Source: Victivallales bacterium (GTDB taxonomy: Bacteria > Verrucomicrobiota > Lentisphaeria > Victivallales > Victivallaceae). Taken from it: a stretch of 7,886 bases of DNA. A program made the position numbers and the translations under genes. The notes under the pieces were generated by a model. It searched no databases. It had not been told where the DNA came from and saw nothing but the letters and a program-made list of their open reading frames with translations. This document shows, piece after piece, positions 1-6,210 of this stretch (position 1 is the first letter of the stretch; every line of letters begins with the position of its first letter). The stretch spans positions 1 through 7,886 of the forward strand of contig DAOWBJ010000065.1 of NCBI GenBank assembly GCA_030634125.1. The letters run 5' to 3'.

Positions 1-2451
1 AGTATGCCAGGGTTTTTCATAACCATTGTCGTAAAATTCTTCGAGCACGGAATTGAATAATAATGCGTTGTTGTTGCTCATCAAAGAAGAATAATTAAAT
101 AAAACTCTGGCCTTGGCGGCATCGAATTCCTCTTGAGTCAGACCGCTTTGGGCAAGGCGTTCGCGTTCTTCGTTCAAAAGCTCAATCACTTGCGGAACCG
201 ACTGGCTGCTTGTGCCCGCGTAAAAAGCGGCGAAGCCGGGATAAAGTCCGTTTCCAAACATTGCGCCTGTACTGTATGCCAGGCCTTTGTCTTCGCGAAT
301 ATCTTTGAACAGTTTTGAGGACAAACCGTTTAGTGACTGCTGCAGGACATCAAAGGCGAAGCGGTCAGGCGAATGATAATCACAAGTGGGGACAGCATAA
401 ATGACTTTGATTTGATCGCGCGGTAATTCGATTTCAGCTTTAACATCTTTTTTAGGAAATACCGGCGTCGCGGGCAGATTTTCTGCCGGCATTTTATTCC
501 ACGAAATAGCTTTATCAAGACTTTCAGCAACAGTTAAGGCGTCTTTAGTACTGATATCGCCCGCTATGCCGATAACAGTTTTCGAGGCGACAAATTGCTT
601 GCTGTAGAACTCTTCCAGTTTTTTTGGTGTAAGTTTGCTGATTGATTCCAGGTTCCCGTCGCGGGGCAGGGCGTGGGGATGACCGCTGTAAAGTAGTTCG
701 TACATTTTATCAACCGCCGCGCCGTTTGGATCCTGAGCCCTGGTTTTGAGCATTTGCAGTGTATTGTGTTGTTCGCGGGAAAATTGTTTTTGTTTAAAAG
801 CAACTTCGGAGAATACTTCTTTGAGCAATTCGACGGCAATATCCAGTTTGTCGCGCATGCAGTTGAGTTTTATGAAAAATGTATTGTTTCCGGCATTTAC
901 CCTGAAATCTATCGCGTTATCATCAATAACAGCATTGAATTTTTCTTCACTGCGGTTTTGGGTGCCGGTGGACAACAGTTTTGCCGTCAGGCGTGAGATT
1001 CCCGCGTTTTTCGCTGTCTCCATTACATTTCCTCCGAGCGATATTAAACAAATATCGACTAGCGGAAAACTGTTGTCTGATAAAGTTATTAATCTGGCTT
1101 TTGATTTCAAAACAGATTTTTTTGCCATTTTCTGTTTTAACGCCTGTTTATTGATTTTTTTGCTTTCAGCGTCTTTTGGAGATATTTGCCTTACAATATT
1201 TAATTGTTCTACGGCAAAATATTTATTGGCTGTTTCTTTAATATTTTCAGGGGTAACCTGATTAAGTAATTGAACATAATGATCCGCCATTCCGGGATCG
1301 CCGTATGCCAGGACAGCATCGCCGATAATACCGGCAATACCATTATTTGACCTGAGAACCCGGATGTAGTCAGCCATGTGCTGATTTTTTTCCCGTTCAA
1401 GCTCTTCGGCTGTAACGCCATTTTCGCGAAGTTTTTGCAGCTCACTGAGCAGTGCCGTCTCCAGAGCCGGTAGTTTGCCAGGGGTGGTTGTGGCGGAAAT
1501 CGCCGACACTCCACTGAAATTGGGCGCGTAAGTAAATGCTCCTACGCCGATTGCTAATTCTTTTTCATTCTGTAATGTCTTGATCAAACGGGCACTTTTG
1601 CCTTGACCGAGTATCGCTGAAATCAGATCCAGAGAAGCTATGTCGGAATGAGCTGCCGAAGGGATTCTGGAGGCAACAGCAAGTCTTGCCAGCGGGTCTT
1701 CGAAGAAACAATTATTTGAGCGTAATCCTATTTGCACGGGTTCTTCAGGGAGCGGCGGCTCATAGATATTGCCGTGCCGCCAGGATGAAAGACGTTTATC
1801 CAGCATTTCGAGTACCGCTTGAGTTTCGACATCACCGGAAATTACGAAAAATGTGCGTTCCGGAGAATAGCGTTGTTGATAATATTGAAACATTATATCG
1901 CGGCTGACTTGCTCGATTTTCTCGTGATAACCGATAATCGGGTGACGTACAGGGTGTTTTAGAAAAACTGTTTTCCATAGTTTTTCGCCCAGCATGTATT
2001 CGGGACGGTCGCGCCCCATGTCGCGTTCCCGCAAAATCACATCTTTTTCAGACAAAAACTTTGCTTCGGGAAATTCGGGAGTGCTAAGCATTTTAGCGAG
2101 TATATCGATGCCGGTCCCGGTATGTTCGGACGGCAGATTCAGATAATATACGGTGTGATCGTATGATGTATAAGCGTTTGCGCTGCCGCCAAGACGATTG
2201 ACTGTATCAGCCGCCGTTTGCCCGGGATAGCCTTCGCAGCCCTGAAATAACATGTGTTCAAGAAAATGCGACAGGCCGCAGCCCAGGAAGTCAGCTTCAT
2301 GAACACTGCCGGTGGCGACGAAGCATTGAAGCGAAACAGTAGGCGCGTCGTGTTTGGGATTGACAAAAATACGTAAGCCGTTATCCAGCGAAAAGCTATT
2401 GATACGAGAAAAATAATTGCCCTTAAACGGATTAGTATCTTGTTTAGTCAA
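1..2451 (-). CDS. M16 family zinc metallopeptidase (pitrilysin/insulinase type), 3' end cut by window
   Basis: The frame is open for 817 codons and leaves the window without a stop. The inverted zinc motif HFLEH is at residues 62-66 (H62 and H66 as zinc ligands, E65 as catalytic base). E142, in VILRERD, lies 76 residues after H66, the right distance for the third ligand. The family folds as repeated M16 domains. A second repeat follows from about residue 440, where the zinc motif is replaced by GISRLTAKLL, so that half is inactive. It keeps the substrate-binding R...Y pair of the family (R719, Y726 in REDKGLAY). The layout is therefore the fused active-plus-inactive form, and probably only a few tens of residues are missing. 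No signal peptide is visible, which suggests a cytoplasmic oligopeptidase, although the substrate cannot be read from sequence. The start is a TTG, because no in-frame ATG occurs before M67 inside the catalytic motif. It overlaps the upstream gene by 8 bases. Confidence 0.9.
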   Translation of the reverse strand, partial: MTKQDTNPFKGNYFSRINSFSLDNGLRIFVNPKHDAPTVSLQCFVATGSVHEADFLGCGLSHFLEHMLFQGCEGYPGQTAADTVNRLGGSANAYTSYDHTVYYLNLPSEHTGTGIDILAKMLSTPEFPEAKFLSEKDVILRERDMGRDRPEYMLGEKLWKTVFLKHPVRHPIIGYHEKIEQVSRDIMFQYYQQRYSPERTFFVISGDVETQAVLEMLDKRLSSWRHGNIYEPPLPEEPVQIGLRSNNCFFEDPLARLAVASRIPSAAHSDIASLDLISAILGQGKSARLIKTLQNEKELAIGVGAFTYAPNFSGVSAISATTTPGKLPALETALLSELQKLRENGVTAEELEREKNQHMADYIRVLRSNNGIAGIIGDAVLAYGDPGMADHYVQLLNQVTPENIKETANKYFAVEQLNIVRQISPKDAESKKINKQALKQKMAKKSVLKSKARLITLSDNSFPLVDICLISLGGNVMETAKNAGISRLTAKLLSTGTQNRSEEKFNAVIDDNAIDFRVNAGNNTFFIKLNCMRDKLDIAVELLKEVFSEVAFKQKQFSREQHNTLQMLKTRAQDPNGAAVDKMYELLYSGHPHALPRDGNLESISKLTPKKLEEFYSKQFVASKTVIGIAGDISTKDALTVAESLDKAISWNKMPAENLPATPVFPKKDVKAEIELPRDQIKVIYAVPTCDYHSPDRFAFDVLQQSLNGLSSKLFKDIREDKGLAYSTGAMFGNGLYPGFAAFYAGTSSQSVPQVIELLNEERERLAQSGLTQEEFDAAKARVLFNYSSLMSNNNALLFNSVLEEFYDNGYEKPWHT

Positions 2452-2845
2452 TTTTTGGAACCTTAATGTTTTGTTCGTATTGTACAGATTGTGTGGAATG
2501 CGCCGGCTCGAATAAGTCAAAATCTGTGTTGAAATCCTCAATGGAATCTTCAGGACTTGCGCCTAACGCTTTTTGTTCTATTAGTGAAAATACGATATTG
2601 CCGATGTCGGCGGCTGTATTGACTCCCCAGGATTTGAAAATCTCTTCGTAGAATATACTATATTCTTTCAGCGCGAATTCAGAAATCCCGTAGAGAAGCT
2701 CGTGAGCGGCAACATGACCTTTGGCATTTTTTTCCGCGACAGTGTAGTTGACAGCGGCATTGACAAATTTATAAGCGTCTTTGCTGTATCTTTTTTCGTG
2801 ACTTACTATTGATTCAATTATTTTTTTTAATTCTTTTTTCAGCAT
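2444..2845 (-). CDS. Minf_1886-like conserved protein of unknown function (TIGR04138 type)
   Basis: This is a 133-residue soluble protein without signal peptide or membrane segment. Recognisable blocks, from memory of the family, are RYSKDAYKFV (residues 19-28), GHVAAHELLYGISEFAL (43-59), SWGVNTAADIGNIVFSLIE (72-90) and SPEDSIEDF (97-105). These match the order and spacing of the Minf_1886 family, found mainly in Planctomycetes, Verrucomicrobia and Lentisphaerae and without an assigned function. The last 25 or so residues look like a variable, low-conservation tail. The gene follows rex after 65 bases, with no clear terminator or promoter in the gap, and its stop overlaps the start of the M16 peptidase, so the three genes probably share one transcript. 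The ATG is not preceded by a good Shine-Dalgarno sequence (CTTACAACTT lies before it), but the protein begins where family members do. Family assignment is from remembered motifs, not a search. Confidence 0.75.
   Translation of the reverse strand: MLKKELKKIIESIVSHEKRYSKDAYKFVNAAVNYTVAEKNAKGHVAAHELLYGISEFALKEYSIFYEEIFKSWGVNTAADIGNIVFSLIEQKALGASPEDSIEDFNTDFDLFEPAHSTQSVQYEQNIKVPKID
2461..2464 (-). promoter_or_regulatory. Ribosome binding site supporting the TTG start of the M16 peptidase
   Basis: On the minus strand AAGG stands nine bases before the TTG at 2451-2449. It lies inside the last codons of the upstream small gene, as expected for a translationally coupled pair. It is modest in strength. 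The main support for this start is that no other start codon precedes the conserved N-terminal M16 sequence in this frame. Confidence 0.5.
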
Positions 2846-2910
2846 AAGTTGTAAGAGATGATTTGGGTGTTGTAATTAAATAAAACTTCGGGGTAACCGG
2901 GAATCAGCAC

Positions 2911-3579
2911 TTAAAGCAGATTTTCTCGTCTTTGTTGTAATTTAACTGAAAAAACAGCTAAACCACCAGAGAGATTTTCATTATGACAGACGACTTCGGG
3001 AGGAGTTTTTAATTTAAGCATTGAAAAATTCCATATCCCCACTATTCCGGCTTCTATCAAAACATCAGCGACTTCCTGAGCCGATTGCCATGGAACGGTA
3101 ATGATTCCGACTTTCACGCCCATGCGATGAGCTAATTCTTTTAATTTTGACAGGTGAAATATTTTCTTGCCGTGAATAACTTTACCAACCCGTTCAGGAT
3201 CAATATCAAAACCGGCGACAATCTTTAACCCGTTTTCTTCAAAGGGTTTATGTCCCAGCAATGCTGAACCCAGCGCACCGGTTCCAATCAAAAAAGCTTC
3301 ATCAACATTATTCCAGCCAAGAAATTTTTCTATAGCTTGTATAATATCTTTTAAGCAGTATCCGGTACGAGGTTTGCCTGGGATACCCATAAGCACCAAG
3401 TCTTTTCGTACCAGGATAGGCTTGAAGTCGAGTTCATTAATAAGCGCGGTGGTGGAAACGTATTCTTCACCTTCTGCCTGCAGGCGTTTTAAAATATGCA
3501 AATATGTAGGCAGACGTTTAATGGTGGGTAAACGCAGTATTTTATGGTTATGTCCGTTGCCTTCAGTACTTTCAATCAT
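2911..3579 (-). CDS. rex: Redox-sensing transcriptional repressor Rex
   Basis: This 222-residue protein has the two-domain Rex layout. An N-terminal winged helix (about residues 15-80) contains KRLPTYLHILKRL and the recognition segment ending VRKDL (57-61). A C-terminal Rossmann domain follows with the nucleotide-binding loop GTGALG (99-104), FDIDPERVG (124-132) with D125 at the end of the second strand, TVPWQSAQEVAD (161-172), and the GIWNF segment. Rex binds DNA when NAD+ is high and leaves it when NADH rises, and it usually controls fermentation and respiration genes. The local sequence differs from typical Rex in places: IPGKPRTGY where most have FGKRGxGY, and NENL where NVDL is usual. 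AGGGG six bases before the ATG is a good ribosome site. The promoter and inverted repeat just upstream suggest that rex leads its own operon. The family call is firm, but the regulon cannot be inferred from this window. Confidence 0.92.
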   Translation of the reverse strand: MIESTEGNGHNHKILRLPTIKRLPTYLHILKRLQAEGEEYVSTTALINELDFKPILVRKDLVLMGIPGKPRTGYCLKDIIQAIEKFLGWNNVDEAFLIGTGALGSALLGHKPFEENGLKIVAGFDIDPERVGKVIHGKKIFHLSKLKELAHRMGVKVGIITVPWQSAQEVADVLIEAGIVGIWNFSMLKLKTPPEVVCHNENLSGGLAVFSVKLQQRRENLL

Positions 3580-3603
3580 TTTTTACCCCTGCGATATTTT
3601 ATT

Positions 3604-3630
3604 ATGGGGAAATATTTATCTTTTCCCCAT
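3604..3630. promoter_or_regulatory. Inverted repeat over the rex -10 box and start site, candidate operator
   Basis: ATGGGGAAA at 3604-3612 is repeated as its exact reverse complement TTTCCCCAT at 3622-3630, with nine bases between the arms. The right arm overlaps two bases of the predicted -10 box and includes the predicted start, so a bound protein would block transcription. The arm centres are 18 bp apart, close to two helical turns. The sequence is not the classical Rex operator (TTGTGAA...TTCACAA), so the binding protein is unknown: a divergent autoregulating Rex or another regulator. Confidence 0.55.
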
Positions 3631-3657
3631 CATAACACAATAATTGCAAAATCTCAA
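3629..3657 (-). promoter_or_regulatory. Likely sigma70-type promoter of the rex operon
   Basis: On the minus strand TTGAGA (3657-3652) and TATGAT (3634-3629) are separated by 17 bases, the optimal spacing. The expected transcription start is near 3622, giving a leader of about 43 bases before the rex ATG. It lies in the gap after the galE terminator, where a new promoter is needed. Confidence 0.65.
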
Positions 3658-3687
3658 TATTCAAGAAACAGAACAAGTTAAATGAAT

Positions 3688-3718
3688 AAAAAAATAACTG
3701 AATTTTTCACGAATTCAG
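3688..3718 (-). terminator. Probable intrinsic terminator after galE
   Basis: Eight bases past the galE stop, the minus strand reads CTGAATT, a seven-base loop, then AATTCAG (arms 3718-3712 and 3704-3698). This is followed at once by TTATTTTTTT (3697-3688). The stem is only 7 bp and AT-rich, so it may be leaky, but its position between the end of one block and the promoter of the next fits a terminator. Confidence 0.6.
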
Positions 3719-3726
3719 GTATAATA

Positions 3727-4701
3727 CTATTTATCGTTGTAGCCGCTTGGATTTTTTTGAATCCATTTCCAGGCTGAAGATATGATGTCATGAGCGTTTT
3801 CGAACTGCGGTTTCCAGCCGAGAGCTTCACGCGCCAGATCTGAACAGGCGATCAGGCGGTCGGGATCACCGCTGCGGCGCGGCGCGATTTCGGCGGGAAT
3901 CGGATGCCCGGTAACTTCACGGGCGGCTTCGACGATTTCCTTCACGCTTAAGCCGTTGCCGGTGCCAAGATTGTAGTGACCGCTGTGCGGAGCGTCAAGC
4001 GCGAGCATGTGAGCCTGCGCCAAATCCAGAATATGGATATAGTCCCGCACGCAAGTGCCGTCCGGGGTATTGTAATCATCACCAAAAATCATAATTTTAT
4101 CGCGTTTGCCTTGAGCTGCCTGCAGGATGATCGGGATGAGATGTGTTTCAGGATTGTGGTCTTCACCAAAGTTTTCGGAAGCTCCGGCGGCGTTAAAGTA
4201 GCGTAAAGCGGCGTATTTGATGCCGTGTATTTTGCTGTACCATTTGAGGACTTTCTCGAAACAAAGTTTTGATTCCCCGTAAGGATTAATTGGATTTTGA
4301 GTAGTAGTTTCTCGAATCGGGCTTTCTTCTGGTTCTCCAAAAGTCGCCGCTGTACTGGAAAATACAATAGTTTTAACATTTCCCGCGACGGCGGCGTCTG
4401 CGAGATTGATACCGTTGGCGAGGTTGTTGCGGAAATATTTTGAAGGGTCTTTCATGGATTCGCCGACCAGCGAAAAAGCCGCGAAATGCATAATCGCGTC
4501 AAAGCTGCCTTTTTCGCAAACCTCAATAATGAAATCCCGGTCGCCGAGATCGCCTTCAATGAATTCAGCGCGCGGATCAACAGCCTTACGATGTCCGGTA
4601 ACCAGTGAATCAAAAACGCTTACTTCGTAGCCCTTATCCAATAAATATTCACTACAGGCACTGCCAATATAACCCGCTCCACCGCAAACAAGAACTTTCA
4701 T
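3727..4701 (-). CDS. galE: UDP-glucose 4-epimerase GalE
   Basis: This 324-residue enzyme of the extended short-chain dehydrogenase family interconverts UDP-glucose and UDP-galactose in the cytoplasm with tightly bound NAD. It supplies galactose units for polysaccharide or LPS and takes part in galactose use. The NAD loop GGAGYIG is at residues 7-13. FSSTAATFG (114-122) carries T117 in the place of the catalytic Ser/Thr, and the YxxxK pair is Y141/K145. LRYFNAAGA (166-174), the NTPDGTCVRDYIHILDLAQAH region (211-231) and YNLGTGNGLSV (243-253) are typical GalE substrate-domain blocks. Length is a little below the 338 residues of the E. coli protein but nothing essential is missing. It starts 12 bases after the DUF2141 gene, with an AGGA ribosome site overlapping that gene's stop. 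It is therefore the last gene of the right-hand operon, ahead of the terminator. Related nucleotide-sugar epimerases are the main alternative for the exact substrate. Confidence 0.93.
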   Translation of the reverse strand: MKVLVCGGAGYIGSACSEYLLDKGYEVSVFDSLVTGHRKAVDPRAEFIEGDLGDRDFIIEVCEKGSFDAIMHFAAFSLVGESMKDPSKYFRNNLANGINLADAAVAGNVKTIVFSSTAATFGEPEESPIRETTTQNPINPYGESKLCFEKVLKWYSKIHGIKYAALRYFNAAGASENFGEDHNPETHLIPIILQAAQGKRDKIMIFGDDYNTPDGTCVRDYIHILDLAQAHMLALDAPHSGHYNLGTGNGLSVKEIVEAAREVTGHPIPAEIAPRRSGDPDRLIACSDLAREALGWKPQFENAHDIISSAWKWIQKNPSGYNDK

Positions 4702-4713
4702 ATTATTTATATC

Positions 4714-5133
4714 CTATTTCAACTTTAGTTTTACTGTATATTTGTCTTTCAGTTTGAATTTAGCTTTTTTGAAAGGAGGCTTGCCGATGCATCCTGAATT
4801 TCCTGAAAAAGCATACATTTCCAGTGGCATTCCGATAAAATTGTAGTCAACCGCGCCATTTTTATTAATGTCGTGAACTACGGCTATTGCGTAATCTCCG
4901 GGCGGAACATCTACAAATGTATGTGAAATGCTTTTCTTTGTTACTTTAATTGTTATCCCTTTGTATTCTTTGCCGATGTCGGGATAGCCTTTCGCCTTGT
5001 TGAACAATCCGATTAAAATATGTCCTTTGATTTTCTCTATTCCTGTAATTTTAACCGTAACCGTGCCGTTTTTAGCATAAGCTATTGAAGCAAAGAATGC
5101 GAGAATAAGAATTGACAAAGCAATTTTTTTCAT
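4714..5133 (-). CDS. Exported DUF2141 family protein
   Basis: The 139-residue product starts with a clear signal peptide: MKK, a hydrophobic core through residue 17, and an A-Y-A site that suggests cleavage after A20. The mature part has the DUF2141 (Pfam PF09912) pattern, recalled rather than searched: KGHILIGLFNKAKGYPD near residues 36-52, then VPPGDYAIAVVHDINKNGAVDYNFIGMP (76-103), and a final basic, lysine-rich strand. D88, N90, N92 and D96 in HDINKNGAVD resemble a short calcium-binding loop, but binding is not established. Members are small periplasmic or surface beta-sandwich proteins of unknown role. The start at 5133 was chosen over an in-frame ATG at 5169 because it has GGAGG six bases upstream and puts the signal peptide at the N-terminus. 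It lies 28 bases after the aldolase-like gene and 12 before galE, so it is probably co-transcribed with them. Confidence 0.82.
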   Translation of the reverse strand: MKKIALSILILAFFASIAYAKNGTVTVKITGIEKIKGHILIGLFNKAKGYPDIGKEYKGITIKVTKKSISHTFVDVPPGDYAIAVVHDINKNGAVDYNFIGMPLEMYAFSGNSGCIGKPPFKKAKFKLKDKYTVKLKLK

Positions 5134-5139
5134 TTCAGA

Positions 5140-5144
5140 CCTCC
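5140..5144 (-). promoter_or_regulatory. Strong Shine-Dalgarno site deciding the DUF2141 start
   Basis: GGAGG on the minus strand lies six bases before the ATG at 5133-5131. A longer reading from the ATG at 5169 would bury this site inside the coding region and place twelve polar residues before the signal peptide, so the downstream start is preferred. Confidence 0.8.
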
Positions 5145-5161
5145 AACTAAAATAAGGATAT

Positions 5162-6124
5162 TTATTCATCGGAAAAACATTCTGGAGTTGTCATTGTGCG
5201 ATAGAATTCAGCGTATTTGTCTTTGTTTTTTGGGTCTTGACGCAATGCTATGGCTGTACGGGGATGTTCGTTGAGAGTTCCTGTAATCATATACGGAATC
5301 AAGTAACCCCACTCAATTTCCTTACGAAGATCAAGGAATACGTCTTCAAGAACTTGAAGTACTGGTTCGATATTGAATTTCGGGTTTTTCAGGAAGCTCA
5401 AAAGAAGTTCCAAAGGACAATTGCCCGCTCCGCGACCGATACCTGAAACAGTCGCGTCAAGGTAGTTCGCGCCTTTACGGATGGCTTCAATAGTATTGGC
5501 GAAACCAAGCTGCTGATTATTGTGAGCATGGATTCCAACGCCTTTAGTTTTCAGGTTATTCTGGAATATTTTTACCAGATGATGTGTGCTTTCCGAGAAG
5601 AGGAAACCAAAGCTGTCAACGATATTTACCGCTGTAACATTAGTTTCGGCGTCAATCTGCTGCAATGCTTGAGCGAGCTCAAATTCGTTAGCGGTGGAAA
5701 TCGCCATGATATTAATAAATGGCTCATAACCTTTTGAATCAACATGATTCGCCAGGGCTATAGCTTTGTCAACGTCATGGATATATGTGGCAACCCTGAT
5801 GAAATCCAGAGGGCTTTCTTCGCATGGGGCGATGTCGTCTTCTTCAACACGGCCGATATCAACCATCACGCCGAGTTTCATATTTACCGGTGCGTCTTGA
5901 ATTATTTTGCGGACATCTTCATCGGTAGTAAAACGCCACGGGCCGTACTCTTTGGGATCAAACATTTTTTTTGACGCCCGATAGCCCAGTTCCATATAAT
6001 CCACACCGGACTGATTTACGGCGAGAAATACATCACGAACCAATTCGTGAGAAAACTGCCATTTATTTATCAAACCGCCATCACGCAAGGTGCAGTCTGT
6101 TACTTTAATTTCTTTTCTGAACAT
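5162..6124 (-). CDS. DRE-TIM metallolyase, 4-hydroxy-2-oxovalerate-aldolase-like enzyme of unknown substrate
   Basis: This 320-residue protein is a TIM-barrel enzyme of the HMG-CoA-lyase / isopropylmalate-synthase superfamily. The signature DCTLRDGG is at residues 10-17, with R14 as the catalytic Arg and D15 as a metal ligand. HAHNN at 199-203 gives the two metal-binding histidines (H199, H201), and GRGAGNCPLELL (230-241) is the conserved glycine-rich segment. Family members use a divalent metal to make or break a C-C bond next to a carbonyl. It resembles the HOA-like branch, but where true 4-hydroxy-2-oxovalerate aldolases have TLRDGxHA it reads TLRDGGLINKWQF, so the catalytic His after the motif is absent and the usual reaction should not be assumed. 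The length suggests only the barrel plus a short C-terminal extension, without a regulatory or biotin domain. The start has AGG seven bases upstream and a promoter in the preceding gap. Lying between an asparagine-synthetase homologue and galE, it may act in surface-sugar synthesis, which is inference. Confidence 0.8.
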   Translation of the reverse strand: MFRKEIKVTDCTLRDGGLINKWQFSHELVRDVFLAVNQSGVDYMELGYRASKKMFDPKEYGPWRFTTDEDVRKIIQDAPVNMKLGVMVDIGRVEEDDIAPCEESPLDFIRVATYIHDVDKAIALANHVDSKGYEPFINIMAISTANEFELAQALQQIDAETNVTAVNIVDSFGFLFSESTHHLVKIFQNNLKTKGVGIHAHNNQQLGFANTIEAIRKGANYLDATVSGIGRGAGNCPLELLLSFLKNPKFNIEPVLQVLEDVFLDLRKEIEWGYLIPYMITGTLNEHPRTAIALRQDPKNKDKYAEFYRTMTTPECFSDE

Positions 6125-6178
6125 ATTTTTACCTGTAAATTTATATTATCATCTAAGCGCAAGTTACGGCGAACGGGG

Positions 6179-6207
6179 AATATACAACAGAATTATAGTG
6201 ATTGCAA
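6179..6207 (-). promoter_or_regulatory. Likely promoter for the aldolase-DUF2141-galE genes
   Basis: On the minus strand TTGCAA (6207-6202) and TATATT (6184-6179) are 17 bases apart, in the short gap after the asparagine-synthetase-like gene. The predicted start near 6172 leaves a leader of about 48 bases. No hairpin terminator was found in the gap, so read-through from upstream is also likely. Confidence 0.55.
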
Positions 6208-6210
6208 GTA

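Noticed and set aside
746..1261. Open plus-strand frame of 171 codons
   Set aside because: It lies wholly antisense to the M16 peptidase, whose frame carries the family motifs. The translation has no recognisable domain and no supporting context.
1209..1514. Short minus-strand frame with an ATG inside the peptidase region, with similar ones at 330-530, 564-839 and 2139-2366
   Set aside because: These are out-of-frame readings of the peptidase gene. The peptidase frame is continuous from 2451 to the left edge, so they do not indicate a broken gene.
92..2887. Fifteen-base repeat TAATTAAATAAAACT at 92-106 and 2873-2887
   Set aside because: It is a short AT-rich match, one copy inside a coding region, with no third copy or flanking structure. 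Chance is the simplest explanation.
2846..2910. Possible terminator or promoter between rex and the Minf_1886-like gene
   Set aside because: The short C- and G-rich stretch near 2889-2902 forms only a 3-4 bp stem with no T-tract, and no well-spaced promoter boxes were found.
3580..3726. Search for a classical Rex operator between galE and rex
   Set aside because: TTGTG occurs near 3640 on the minus strand, but no matching second half-site follows at the right distance, so no canonical site is called.
5134..5169. Longer N-terminus for the DUF2141 protein from the ATG at 5169
   Set aside because: It would overlap the upstream gene, lack a good ribosome site and place extra residues before an otherwise standard signal peptide.
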